The translations under genes were made by a program, and so were the position numbers. 32,559 bases of DNA from an uncultured Spirochaetales bacterium. GTDB lineage: Bacteria > Spirochaetota > Spirochaetia > Sphaerochaetales > Sphaerochaetaceae. The stretch covers positions 1 through 32,559 of the forward strand of contig CAKQTE010000089.1 in assembly GCA_934276485.1 (NCBI GenBank), written 5' to 3'. Every line of letters starts with the position of its first letter. Position 1 is the first letter of the stretch. Positions 24,749 through 32,559 of this stretch are shown piece after piece. The notes under the pieces were generated by a model, which ran no database searches, was not told the origin of the DNA, and saw only the letters and a list, made by a program, of their open reading frames with translations.

Positions 24749-25945
24749 CTACGAGAATAAACTTTCAAGGACCAACGAAGCACAGCTAGTTGTAATTGGA
24801 TGTTCAAAGCTTCCAAGACGACGAAACTCTGTATAACAATTATGCGTCTTATCTAAATGCGTCTGTGCTCCTGCTATCGCTGTTTCATAGTAAAGATCGG
24901 ACAACTCTACAATTAATCCAGCCATTACTACCATACCAGGATTTGTAACATTAACATAATTTGCCAAAGCAATTCCTAGATATCTTGCAGCAGAACGAAT
25001 AACATCAGACGCACATTCATCATTGTTTTCAGCCAAAGCACATACTTCTTCAATGGAAATGTTATCCAAATCTCCGCAAAAGGATGTTTTCTTTCCTAGT
25101 TTTATATTTGTTTTGAAATCTTCAAGAATGACAGGGATAGTTGAATAACAATTAAGACATCCATATTGTCCACATTGACATTGTCGCCCATCAAAATCAA
25201 TTACCATATGACCAAATGCATCTTCATAATAAGGTGAGTTCTGTTGAACTTTTCCATTTAACATGAATGCTGATCTGATACTTGTGGCACACAAAATGTA
25301 AAGCATACTGCCATCTGTCTTTCTACTACCAAAGTTGTATTCAAGAGCAGCAGTTGCAGTTATACCCTTCTCTGCATATATAGGTATTCTAATTTTATTA
25401 CGCAATGCCTTTACAAATGGATATTCAAGCCATTCTTTATTCATTGATGATATGATTGGCTCGTACATAATTCCATTTTCATCCTTAAGTTCTGAAAATA
25501 GAGTAACTCCACCACCTAGGAACATAAAATCTGATAGATTCAGCTCTTTTTTGAATTCACGATAGCATTGGACTATCCTATTTACGATATCATCAGGATT
25601 ATCTTTGGAGGAGATATGAAAGTGCTCAAGTTTCAAAAGATTCAATGAGAAATCAGAAATAGCAACTTCGCAATATATAGTTGAGATGTTGATACATAAG
25701 ATAAAAAAGTTGTTTGTACTTACTTTATATAATAGAGGCTTTCGTCCTCCTGTTGATTTCTGTACTCCATATTCATCGATGAGCTTTCTATCTATCAACT
25801 CAGATATGTATTTACTAATTGATGATGCACCAATGCCCATAAATGAGCAGACCTGTGCTCTCGTTACTGGCTGATTGTGCAATATATAAGAAAATGCTTT
25901 TCTGGCGCCTACAGAAAGCTTTATTCCATCCAATGAAATAATCAT
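24749..25945 (-). CDS. ROK-family transcriptional regulator (NagC/XylR type)
   Basis: 398 residues with an N-terminal winged helix (about 15-75; VTRAQVCSFMGIGASSISKY) and a C-terminal ROK sugar-kinase-like domain. The ROK zinc signature C-x-C-G-x-x-G-C is present (CQCGQYGCLNC). The kinase catalytic DAN element is absent (EKGITATAAL), as in regulators rather than kinases. It lies 47 bp after lacI, possibly co-transcribed. There is no clear Shine-Dalgarno before the ATG at 25945. It probably senses a sugar or sugar-acid for the adjacent TTT operon. Confidence 0.88.
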   Translation of the reverse strand: MIISLDGIKLSVGARKAFSYILHNQPVTRAQVCSFMGIGASSISKYISELIDRKLIDEYGVQKSTGGRKPLLYKVSTNNFFILCINISTIYCEVAISDFSLNLLKLEHFHISSKDNPDDIVNRIVQCYREFKKELNLSDFMFLGGGVTLFSELKDENGIMYEPIISSMNKEWLEYPFVKALRNKIRIPIYAEKGITATAALEYNFGSRKTDGSMLYILCATSIRSAFMLNGKVQQNSPYYEDAFGHMVIDFDGRQCQCGQYGCLNCYSTIPVILEDFKTNIKLGKKTSFCGDLDNISIEEVCALAENNDECASDVIRSAARYLGIALANYVNVTNPGMVVMAGLIVELSDLYYETAIAGAQTHLDKTHNCYTEFRRLGSFEHPITTSCASLVLESLFS

Positions 25946-25992
25946 AAATAAAAGTTATCAGATAAAACCAGCATTTGCAAATTTTACATTTC

Positions 25993-26988
25993 TCAAGTTG
26001 AATTTCTCTCAACAAGTACAGGTTCAATTACTATCTTATGTGAGATCCTGTCTCCATTGATCGCATGAATCAGATTGTTAACACTTTGCGTGCAGCAATC
26101 ATAAAGCATAGTATCGAGGGAAGTTAATGTTGGATTGGTTATCTCCGAAAAACGAGAGTTGTTGATTCCAATAATCGCTATATCGTCAGGGATTTTCTTT
26201 CCCTTTTGTAAAATGACATGGATACCAATCATAGCAAGATAGTCTTCAGAGAAGATAATCGAATCTATCTTTGGATTATCATCGATGAAAGATGCTAGCT
26301 TGTTTATGATCGCATCATTTGCACTTCCTGTTGTCAAAACATAACTATTGCCACCAGAGATGTAGTGCTCGAAGCCTATTTCGAAACCTTTGAGCTTATT
26401 GTTATTGCTAGGAGTTTTGTTGTTGAGAACAAATGCTATATTCTTTCTACCCTTTTGAGAAAGAAGCTTTACACTTTCCAAAACACCTTTCTTCTCATCA
26501 GATATAACACCATAGACATTGTCTGCTTTAATATATCCATTGAACATAACAACAGGAAGAGTTGGAATGTATCTCTCTATTGCATCTGCAACAGTCTTAT
26601 TTTGGTAAACAGAACCTACGAGAATCAATGCATCAATATTGCGTCTACTGAGAGTTTGCATTATCTTTTCCTGACCTTCTGGTTCAACGCCTGTGTTGTA
26701 TATCAAGCAAGAATATCCAAACTTCGAAAGCTCTCGCTCTATGTAATAGATACTATCGGTATGATGCGTTGTACGCATATCAGAAATAAGGATTCCAACA
26801 ATCTTTGTAGATTGCGTTACCAATGATTGCGCTGCAACATTTGGAACGAAATTATTCTCTTTCAATAGAGATAGTACCTTCTCTCTTGTTTCCTTTTTGA
26901 CATGAGGATAGTTATTGATGACTCTTGATACTGTCGATGCAGAAACGCCTGCTTTTCTAGCAATGTCATAGATAGTAATTTCGTCCAT
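25993..26988 (-). CDS. LacI-family transcriptional regulator
   Basis: 331 residues with a classic LacI headpiece: helix-turn-helix at 5-25 (IYDIARKAGVSASTVSRVIN), a hinge at about 45-60 (NVAAQSLVTQ) and a periplasmic-binding-protein-like effector domain, with GILISDM at about 68. It is divergent from the reductase-cyclase-YhcH operon and upstream of ROK and TTT 2. Palindromes fitting a LacI operator lie in the divergent gap. No Shine-Dalgarno is seen, and the -10 sits 7 nt before the ATG. Confidence 0.93.
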   Translation of the reverse strand: MDEITIYDIARKAGVSASTVSRVINNYPHVKKETREKVLSLLKENNFVPNVAAQSLVTQSTKIVGILISDMRTTHHTDSIYYIERELSKFGYSCLIYNTGVEPEGQEKIMQTLSRRNIDALILVGSVYQNKTVADAIERYIPTLPVVMFNGYIKADNVYGVISDEKKGVLESVKLLSQKGRKNIAFVLNNKTPSNNNKLKGFEIGFEHYISGGNSYVLTTGSANDAIINKLASFIDDNPKIDSIIFSEDYLAMIGIHVILQKGKKIPDDIAIIGINNSRFSEITNPTLTSLDTMLYDCCTQSVNNLIHAINGDRISHKIVIEPVLVERNST

Positions 26989-26995
26989 GGATTTG

Positions 26996-27024
26996 ACTAT
27001 ACCTAATTATCATGCAACAAGCAA
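26996..27024 (-). promoter_or_regulatory. lacI promoter with predicted leaderless start
   Basis: TTGCTT (27019-27024 on the minus strand), a 17-bp spacer and TATAGT (26996-27001). Seven bases separate the -10 from the ATG at 26988, so the transcript should start at or next to the start codon. Confidence 0.5.
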
Positions 27025-27063
27025 CAAAAAAAGAATCATATCATTCATTTTATGATAGATATC

Positions 27064-27077
27064 TGCAATCGATTTCA
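27064..27077. promoter_or_regulatory. LacI-type operator 1 (TGCAATCGATTTCA)
   Basis: Near-perfect palindrome with one mismatched pair around a central CG, the usual form of LacI-family operators. It lies 40 bp upstream of the lacI -35. Confidence 0.65.
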
Positions 27078-27197
27078 TTATTATTTTATTCTTCTATTAA
27101 TATTGAATTACCAAAATGTATTTAGATAACTTCTTTAAATACATTTAATTAGTATCTATTTGCCCCTGATTTTGATTTAATTTATCAAAACTTTATC

Positions 27198-27227
27198 TTG
27201 CACGATACAAAAAGATATGATTATATA
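27198..27227 (+). promoter_or_regulatory. Promoter of the reductase-cyclase-YhcH operon
   Basis: TTGCAC (27198-27203), an 18-bp spacer and TATATA (27222-27227), with a predicted start near 27234, just before operator 2. Confidence 0.5.
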
Positions 27228-27241
27228 TACATAAGATTATT

Positions 27242-27255
27242 TGCAATCGGTTTCA
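27242..27255. promoter_or_regulatory. LacI-type operator 2 (TGCAATCGGTTTCA)
   Basis: Differs from operator 1 at one base. It is positioned at about +8 to +21 from the predicted start, an ideal block for transcription of the downstream operon. Confidence 0.65.
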
Positions 27256-27272
27256 TACTTTTGAGGATATAG

Positions 27273-28190
27273 ATGAAAATTACTGTTTTAGGCGCAGGCG
27301 CCATGGGTTCCCTATTTGGAGGGTACCTAGCAAAACACAATGAAGTTACACTTGTAGATGTATCATCTGCAGTAGTAGATGCCATTGAGAAAAATGGCAT
27401 TGTAATAAAGGAAAAAGATGGTAGCGAGACTATCTCAAAGGTGCATGCAACTACAGATTCGTCAAGCCTCCATGTTCAAGATTTGATCATTGTATTTGTT
27501 AAATCAATGTTCACTGTCTCTGCCTTAGAGAACAACAAGCACCTTATTGGGAAAGATACCTATCTTTTGACACTTCAAAATGGTGCAGGACATGAAAGCA
27601 AACTATTGAAGTTTGCAGACAAGGAACATGTTCTAATTGGTTCTACTCAACATAACTCATCTGTAGTATCCCTAGGCGTCATCAACCATGGGGGCGCAGG
27701 TTTGACAAGCATTGGGGTTCTTGAAGGCAATAGCCCTAGAGTTCAGGAGATCGCTGACTCCTTCACAGCTTGCAACCTTGAATGCGTAAAGGCAGACAAC
27801 ATCCATAAGCAAATCTGGAAGAAGCTATTTACAAATACAGCAGCATCTTCATTAACTGCCCTATTCCAGGTTCCACTTGGATTTATCCACAGTGACGAGA
27901 ATGCAAATTACCTAATGAGAAAGCTATGCGGGGAAGCTGTTGAAGTTGCAAATGCTTTGGGCTTGGATTTCTCTTTGGACGAAGTTATTAATGATGTTGA
28001 AACAGTTCTTATCAACGCACCTAATGGATATACATCCATCTATGCAGATATAAGGGATGGAAGAAAAACCGAAGTCGATACTATCAGCGGATCTGTTGTT
28101 GAAGCAGCAAAAGAACAAGGCATTGCCGTTCCCTACCATGACATGGTCGTTAAGTGCATACATGCACTAGAGAATAAAAACAAAAGATAA
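27273..28190 (+). CDS. Ketopantoate-reductase-family (ApbA/PanE) oxidoreductase
   Basis: NADPH-dependent 2-oxo-acid reductase family. 305 residues with a Rossmann motif GAGAMG at 7-12, catalytic Lys at 183/184 (IWKKLFTN) with N188, and E267 (TEVD) as in PanE. No pantothenate genes are nearby and the gene is controlled like a catabolic one, so its substrate is more likely a sugar-derived keto acid than ketopantoate. GAGG precedes the ATG. It leads a LacI-controlled three-gene operon. Confidence 0.85.
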   Translation: MKITVLGAGAMGSLFGGYLAKHNEVTLVDVSSAVVDAIEKNGIVIKEKDGSETISKVHATTDSSSLHVQDLIIVFVKSMFTVSALENNKHLIGKDTYLLTLQNGAGHESKLLKFADKEHVLIGSTQHNSSVVSLGVINHGGAGLTSIGVLEGNSPRVQEIADSFTACNLECVKADNIHKQIWKKLFTNTAASSLTALFQVPLGFIHSDENANYLMRKLCGEAVEVANALGLDFSLDEVINDVETVLINAPNGYTSIYADIRDGRKTEVDTISGSVVEAAKEQGIAVPYHDMVVKCIHALENKNKR

Positions 28191-28204
28191 TAGGAGAGAA
28201 AAAG

Positions 28205-28891
28205 ATGGAAACAACATTCACACTCAATGGATTGAGAGTTGTAGATTTAACAAAGTACATCGATCCAGCAACAGAGACAAGAAGATGCACTCTTTATAGA
28301 TTCAACACAGGCGGAATGATCCCAGATTATCACACCAATGTTGATATCATGACACACCTTGGAACACACTGCGAGTGTCCATATCACCATTTTGATGATG
28401 GTGCTAGTGTTGCAGATCTTCCACTAACATCATTCATGGGAAGAGGTCTATATCATGAGTTCAAGAACCTTGAGCCACTATCACACATATCAGCTCACGA
28501 TCTAGATGAAGCAATTGGCGACAAGGTCAAGGAAGGAGATGTCGTAATCCTGGACTCTATTTACAAGCTCCCTCCTTTCACACCTGAGACAAATGGTCCA
28601 AATGATAAGAGACTTCTTGTTAATGGAGAGACAGCTCAATGGTTTGTTGATCACAAAGTTAAGTGTGTAGGTTTTGGTGATGGAGTATCAATTGAGAACT
28701 CGAATGAAGATGTTAAGCCATTCCATGATGTATGTATGGCAAAGAACATCACATTCCTAGAAGTATTGAAGAACATAGAAGAGCTTAAGAGCGAGACATT
28801 CTTCATCTCATTTGCTCCTATGTATATCAAGGGTCTCGATTCATGCCCTGTCAGAGTATATGCACTTGAAGGCTTGAAGGAGTTCGAGTAA
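28205..28891 (+). CDS. Cyclase-family metal-dependent hydrolase
   Basis: Member of the cyclase/kynurenine-formamidase-like family (metal-dependent amide or lactone hydrolases). The family signature is present in the form H-L-G-T-H-C-E-C-P-Y-H at 51-61, giving H51, H55, E57 (usually Asp) and H61. 228 residues, normal length. AGGAGA upstream. It sits 14 nt after the reductase gene and shares one base with the yhcH-like gene. A lactone- or amide-opening step on the imported compound would fit, but this is inference. Confidence 0.85.
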   Translation: METTFTLNGLRVVDLTKYIDPATETRRCTLYRFNTGGMIPDYHTNVDIMTHLGTHCECPYHHFDDGASVADLPLTSFMGRGLYHEFKNLEPLSHISAHDLDEAIGDKVKEGDVVILDSIYKLPPFTPETNGPNDKRLLVNGETAQWFVDHKVKCVGFGDGVSIENSNEDVKPFHDVCMAKNITFLEVLKNIEELKSETFFISFAPMYIKGLDSCPVRVYALEGLKEFE

Positions 28892-29343
28892 TGTTCTCAA
28901 CTAAGCTTGGTGATGAATATAAGTATGACTTCAAGGCAAAGAAGTTCCAGATTGCTTTCGATTTTCTTAAGCGTGATGACCTTGCTTCCTTGCCTGTTGG
29001 TTGGATTGAACTTGAAGAAGGAGTCAGAGCAAGTATTCAAAGATATACATCCTTTGCTTGGGATGCAAATAGATTTGAAACTCACGAGAAGTACTTCGAT
29101 GTTCAATATGTAATTGAAGGGGAAGAAACATGTGGAGTTAGCACAAGAGACGATCTTGTAACTGCAATTCCATATGACGAGAAGAATGATATCACATTCT
29201 ATGAAGAACCAAAGCGTTATGGCGTTGTGCATCTGAATGCAGGCGAGTTCATCATCCTTTCTCCGGATGATGTTCATAAGCCAAGATGCCAAGCTGATAA
29301 GCCAATGGAAATAAAGAAGGTCGTTATAAAAGTTCCAGTTTGA
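28891..29343 (+). CDS. YhcH/YjgK/YiaL family protein (DUF386)
   Basis: Small cupin-like protein of the YhcH/YjgK/YiaL family, found in sugar and sialic-acid or ascorbate-type catabolic clusters and proposed to handle sugar anomers or isomers. The family pattern E-x-H...D (E63, H65, D70 in ETHEKYFDVQYVIEGEE) and the closing LSPDDVHKP are visible. 150 residues. Its ATG overlaps the cyclase stop (TAATG), so translation is coupled. Confidence 0.87.
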   Translation: MFSTKLGDEYKYDFKAKKFQIAFDFLKRDDLASLPVGWIELEEGVRASIQRYTSFAWDANRFETHEKYFDVQYVIEGEETCGVSTRDDLVTAIPYDEKNDITFYEEPKRYGVVHLNAGEFIILSPDDVHKPRCQADKPMEIKKVVIKVPV

Positions 29344-29352
29344 GGCCTTTGG

Positions 29353-29386
29353 AAGATAGCAGATGTCGTTTGACTTCTGCTATTTT
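29353..29386 (+). terminator. Terminator after the yhcH-like gene
   Basis: Stem of 11 pairs including one G-U (29353-29363 with 29376-29386), a 12-nt loop and a short T-rich tail, between convergent genes. Confidence 0.65.
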
Positions 29387-29387
29387 C

Positions 29388-30014
29388 TTATATCAATAGC
29401 AAACCTGCCCTAAAGAGCCAATAATATATAGCTGCATGTACAATACGCAACAAGCATACTGGTATTACTTTCTTACTAGGAAGGTGTACAGCTCCTGCAA
29501 CAGTACATATTGTCGAGAAAGGAAGTGGAAGGACTGCTGAGATGATCAAGAATGGTGTTCCATATACTTTGATATATGCGCCCCATTTATCATTTGCTTT
29601 CTGCGTAAGTTTTCGAACAAATGCTATTTTATCAATCAACAAACCTATGCAATAGGATGTAACACCACCTAAGAAGGATGCAGAACCAACGAGGAAGATT
29701 GTCTCCAATGCATCCATACCAGCTGCGACCATCCACACAAGATCTGGAGAAAGTGGCAAGATCAAGGTATCTACTACATATGTATATAGAAAAATTGCAC
29801 CACTAAGACCAAACTTCTGTTCAAACCATTCAATTGCCCCTGTATATGTCTCATGACCTACTGTCTTAAGTCCAATAACATAAAAGGCAAGCATGCAAAA
29901 CAAAGACAGGAATCCTACTAGCAATATAGGCGCCCATCTTAGTTTTACTTCCTTCTCTTCAGGAGAGACTCCCTTTTTATCATCACTTTGCAAGTATGTT
30001 TTCCACCTTCTCAA
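29388..30014 (-). CDS. VTT-domain (DedA/TVP38-like) membrane protein
   Basis: Integral membrane protein with a VTT/SNARE-associated fold (YqaA/DedA-like lipid-scramblase relatives). 208 residues, about five or six hydrophobic segments, including a first helix near 31-50 and LPLSPDLVWMVAAGMD and VLPLPFSTICTVAGAVHLP, the two re-entrant-like segments typical of the family. The start is uncertain: TTG at 30014 has no Shine-Dalgarno, whereas TTG at 29993 has AAGGTGG at good spacing; both overlap the end of alaX. Probably involved in membrane lipid handling. Confidence 0.78.
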   Translation of the reverse strand: MRRWKTYLQSDDKKGVSPEEKEVKLRWAPILLVGFLSLFCMLAFYVIGLKTVGHETYTGAIEWFEQKFGLSGAIFLYTYVVDTLILPLSPDLVWMVAAGMDALETIFLVGSASFLGGVTSYCIGLLIDKIAFVRKLTQKANDKWGAYIKVYGTPFLIISAVLPLPFSTICTVAGAVHLPSKKVIPVCLLRIVHAAIYYWLFRAGLLLI

Positions 30015-31113
30015 TCAAGTCATCGCCATCAATTAGGTAAGTTCCTCTAAAGAGATTGGTTCTTCCACCACCCTTTAGTCCTAATTCCTTCAAAATAAGG
30101 AATCTATCTTTTGTCCCGAAGTATAGAAATCCCTTCTTTTCTCCACTTTGAACTATAAAGACTTCCTTTCCACATTCAGAGACAATATCCTGGAACGCAT
30201 CTACAGATAACTTTGTAGAAAATATAATATAATTCTTATCAGAAGCAAGAGTAGCACCATCAAGCTCAATCTGTGCTTGTTGTTTATCTCTCTCTTCGAG
30301 TGTTTTCTGAAGGTTATATACTTCCCTTTGAAGTCTTTCAATCTCTGCGAGAATATTCTCTCTTTCACTAGATAGAAGCTTTGACGCACCAAGTGCAATC
30401 TTCTCATTTTCCCTGCGATAGCGTTTTGCGCTTTCGGAGCAAGACCACATGGTTCTGACGTGACCTCGAATCTTCTCAATGCCTCTGAAACAAATCTCTC
30501 CAATTTCGGATGTGGATGCAACATGCACGCCTCCGCAAGCAACAGCATCAAGGCCATCTATAAAAACAACCTTCACTCTTCCTTCGACTTTGATTGACCT
30601 GCGCATATGTAAGTTTTCAGCATCCACATGGCTCATCTCTTTTTGATATATCTTCAAACCTTTTGTGATACTTTCATTGGCTTTGTCTTCAAGAGAAAGA
30701 AGCGTGGATGTACCTATCTCAGAAACATCTGTCTCGATAGTCAATATATCCTCACCTTGATGAACAGACACAGTTGATATGCCATATTCATGAAATAGAA
30801 GAGCAGACAATAAGTGCTGTGCACTATGCTCTTTCATATATTGGTATCGATGGTGCCAATCTAGAGACAGAATACCTTTGTCTCCGACCTTGAACCCAGA
30901 TGCATCCTCTACAATATGAAGAGGAGTATCATCACTATCTTTTTGGCAATCCAGGATATTATTTTTCATAAAGACACCCCTATCTCCAGGCTGTCCTCCA
31001 CACTCTGGGTAGAATATGGTTCTATCGAAAACCAGAGCATTGCCACGGATCTCAACAACTGTTGCTTCAATTTCCTTTAGGTATCCATCTAGGTAATATA
31101 AAAGTTCTGTCAT
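29983..31113 (-). CDS. Alanyl-tRNA editing protein AlaX (long form with DHHA1 domain)
   Basis: Free-standing trans-editing protein that removes Ser (or Gly) from mischarged tRNA-Ala. From the ATG at 31113 (GGATGGAG upstream; the longer reading from 31209 lies inside the TRIC gene): 376 residues. The zinc site is HSAQH (H96, H100) and C193 with H197 in CGGVH. A coiled-coil segment at about 230-280 and a C-terminal DHHA1 domain with LKGGGRTNLFRGT complete the AlaX-L type. It overlaps TRIC by 4 bp (ATGA) and is followed by the VTT gene. Confidence 0.9.
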   Translation of the reverse strand: MTELLYYLDGYLKEIEATVVEIRGNALVFDRTIFYPECGGQPGDRGVFMKNNILDCQKDSDDTPLHIVEDASGFKVGDKGILSLDWHHRYQYMKEHSAQHLLSALLFHEYGISTVSVHQGEDILTIETDVSEIGTSTLLSLEDKANESITKGLKIYQKEMSHVDAENLHMRRSIKVEGRVKVVFIDGLDAVACGGVHVASTSEIGEICFRGIEKIRGHVRTMWSCSESAKRYRRENEKIALGASKLLSSERENILAEIERLQREVYNLQKTLEERDKQQAQIELDGATLASDKNYIIFSTKLSVDAFQDIVSECGKEVFIVQSGEKKGFLYFGTKDRFLILKELGLKGGGRTNLFRGTYLIDGDDLIEKVENILAK

Positions 31114-31739
31114 ACTCCATCCTCTCCACTCATTTTTGCAACAGGAAGCTTCAAGTGACACTTGTAGCCAACGATACGTGCTAGCACTGTTACGAATGCA
31201 GATATCCATAGAATTGCTGTATGATTGATATCGAATCTAAGAAGAAGCAAGAACACAAGGCTTCCAACAATGGATGCTGATGCATAGAAATCAGATGTGA
31301 ATACCATTGGAATCTCTTTGGCAAACACATCTCTTAAGACACCGCCTCCGACAGAAGTGAGAATACCACTCATCAAAACACCAGCAGCTCCTACTCCCAT
31401 ATCCTGGGCTTTCGCACAGCCTATTGCTGTAAATACTCCAAGTCCTATTGCATCGCAATAAACGATCATAGACCATCTTCCTACAGCCTTAGGGCTTAGC
31501 AGGAATACCAACACTCCTGCAAGAACACATACAACCAGATATATATAGTTATTGAAGAATGCAACAGGAGTTGCACCTAACAGAACATCCCTAAGCATGC
31601 CGCCTGCGCATCCTACAGTTATTGCAAATACTATCACACCAAGAAAATCCAATCTGTTCTTTACAGCCTTTACAGCACCTGTGATAGCAAAGATGAACGT
31701 TCCAAAAATATCAAAGAAAAACAGCAGACTATTTTGCAT
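31110..31739 (-). CDS. TRIC-family (UPF0126) cation channel membrane protein
   Basis: Bacterial relative of trimeric intracellular cation channels, which pass K+. 209 residues, about seven helices in two homologous halves, each with a GG-x-LRDV element: GGMLRDVLLGATP and GGGVLRDVFAKEIP. GGAGA precedes the ATG by 11 nt. It is first in a three-gene overlapping operon with alaX and the VTT gene. Confidence 0.9.
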   Translation of the reverse strand: MQNSLLFFFDIFGTFIFAITGAVKAVKNRLDFLGVIVFAITVGCAGGMLRDVLLGATPVAFFNNYIYLVVCVLAGVLVFLLSPKAVGRWSMIVYCDAIGLGVFTAIGCAKAQDMGVGAAGVLMSGILTSVGGGVLRDVFAKEIPMVFTSDFYASASIVGSLVFLLLLRFDINHTAILWISAFVTVLARIVGYKCHLKLPVAKMSGEDGV

Positions 31740-31767
31740 ATGCTAGGGTATCTCCAAAACAATTCTG

Positions 31768-31796
31768 ATGATAGATTCTTAACACAGAAAATACAA
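31768..31796 (-). promoter_or_regulatory. Promoter of the TRIC-alaX operon
   Basis: TTGTAT (31791-31796 on the minus strand), a 17-bp spacer and TATCAT (31768-31773), with the -35 directly abutting that of the divergent promoter for the next gene. Confidence 0.5.
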
Positions 31797-31825
31797 TTAA
31801 CAAAAGGGTGTAAAAATATTATATT
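31797..31825 (+). promoter_or_regulatory. Promoter of the 193-residue gene, predicted leaderless
   Basis: TTAACA (31797-31802), a 17-bp spacer and TATATT (31820-31825). The ATG at 31832 is only 6 nt beyond the -10, and no Shine-Dalgarno exists, so transcription should begin at the start codon. Confidence 0.6.
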
Positions 31826-31831
31826 CAGATT

Positions 31832-32413
31832 ATGGGAAAGATAAAAAGCGCGTGGGAAATCGCATTGGAAAGAACAGAGAATATCGTTGTTGATGCTGAC
31901 AAGATCAGACACAACGAGACATTGGATAAAATCAGACGTCTTGCTGGAGCTTATCTTTTAAACGATGAGAACAATATCGAAAAGCTTCAGGATGACTATA
32001 AAGAGTTTGACAAGAATGACCTAAAGGAAGCTTTGGAAAGAACAATCCTCAACGGCCTAACACTACCTCCTGATGAAGTAACAGATGACAGATTCGAACG
32101 TATTGCGAATCTGTTTACTCTTGCTGTAGGACACGAAGAGAGTTCTTCTGCACTTCTGGAACAGATTATCAATCTTCTGAAGCAATATCCTATGCATAGA
32201 AAACAGCTTCTGGATCAAATGAAGGCACAATTTGAGCCAATGCTAAGAGAGAAAGAAGCTCAGATGAGAGACCAATATGGTCAGGATGTGCACCTAACAC
32301 TGGAAACAGATAAGGAATTTGCACAGCTTGCTAGACAGAATCTCGATAAGCTTGAAGGGCAATATCAAGGAACACTTGATGGCGCAAAAGAAGAGCTGAA
32401 GAAATACTTCTAA
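31832..32413 (+). CDS. Conserved-looking hypothetical protein, helical
   Basis: 193 residues, hydrophilic and highly charged, without a signal peptide or membrane segment. Helical heptad-like stretches run from about 50 to 190 (EKLQDDYKEFDKNDLKEALE, later REKEAQMRDQ and QLARQNLDKL). I do not recognise a catalytic motif and assign no function. The reading frame has coding-like composition, a good promoter and its own terminator, so it is a real gene. Similar short helical cytoplasmic proteins occur in spirochaetes, but I cannot name the family with confidence. Confidence 0.75.
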   Translation: MGKIKSAWEIALERTENIVVDADKIRHNETLDKIRRLAGAYLLNDENNIEKLQDDYKEFDKNDLKEALERTILNGLTLPPDEVTDDRFERIANLFTLAVGHEESSSALLEQIINLLKQYPMHRKQLLDQMKAQFEPMLREKEAQMRDQYGQDVHLTLETDKEFAQLARQNLDKLEGQYQGTLDGAKEELKKYF

Positions 32414-32470
32414 CACATTCTCCCACTACTCAGGCAATGTCATTAAGTTAAGAACTTAAGACAGATAAAG

Positions 32471-32519
32471 AAGTCATCAATGGTGGATTGTTCATATAAT
32501 CTTGCTGTTGATGACTTTT
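32471..32519 (+). terminator. Terminator after the 193-residue gene
   Basis: Perfect 10-bp stem AAGTCATCAA (32471-32480) with TTGATGACTT (32508-32517), a 27-nt loop, followed by TTGTTTTA. A small 7-bp hairpin (TTAAGTT/AACTTAA) lies just upstream, near 32434-32450. Confidence 0.65.
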
Positions 32520-32559
32520 GTTTTATACATACATGCCTAGAACTACATGATTTTGGTCA

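Noticed and set aside
31114..31209. Longer AlaX N-terminus
   Set aside because: It lies within the end of the TRIC gene; the ATG at 31113 has a Shine-Dalgarno and begins the conserved AlaX domain.

Overview
The window looks like a spirochaete chromosome (Treponema or Sphaerochaeta-like, AT-rich, arginine mostly AGA/AGG). The best evidence is the archaeal-type pheS-pheT pair, which is characteristic of spirochaetes, together with tripartite tricarboxylate transporters (TTT), a DUF4143 ATPase and obligately fermentative-looking carboxylate metabolism. The placement is inferred from gene content, not from a database search.

Layout. 1-1560: an IS200/IS605-type element cut by the left edge. It carries iscB (RNA-guided HNH/RuvC nuclease, the Cas9 ancestor family) and, just upstream of the gene, a recognisable omega-RNA (HEARO RNA) with a candidate 16-nt guide. 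1890-5680: pheS-pheT, where PheT carries an extra C-terminal tRNA-binding domain. 5975-9186 (minus): a GntR/FCD regulator, a flavin-reductase-fold protein and a fused alpha-beta thiamine-diphosphate E1 dehydrogenase. Divergent from these, 9571-16152 (plus): a tandem-duplicated HpcH/HpaI aldolase, TctC-TctB-TctA, a D-2-hydroxyacid dehydrogenase and an AEC-family permease. Together they form a carboxylate uptake and catabolism locus.

16242-18485 (plus): a purine salvage operon of two phosphoribosyltransferases followed by a PurA (adenylosuccinate synthetase) relative that aligns along its length but has lost nearly all of its substrate and GTP-binding residues. This degenerate paralogue is the most unusual gene in the window. 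18676-19971: a stand-alone DUF4143 ATPase.

20034-26988 (minus): a LacI regulator, a ROK regulator, a second TctC-TctB-TctA set and a translationally coupled cytoplasmic sulfatase. Divergent from these, 27273-29343 (plus): a ketopantoate-reductase-family enzyme, a cyclase-family hydrolase and a YhcH/YjgK/YiaL protein. Similar near-palindromes (core AATCRRTTTC) occur in the LacI/reductase divergent region and at the second tctC promoter, suggesting one LacI-controlled system that imports and processes a possibly sulfated organic acid.

29388-31739 (minus): a TRIC channel, AlaX and a VTT-domain membrane protein. 31832-32413 (plus): a small unrecognised protein whose promoter geometry predicts a leaderless mRNA. 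No rRNA, tRNA or CRISPR array was recognised.
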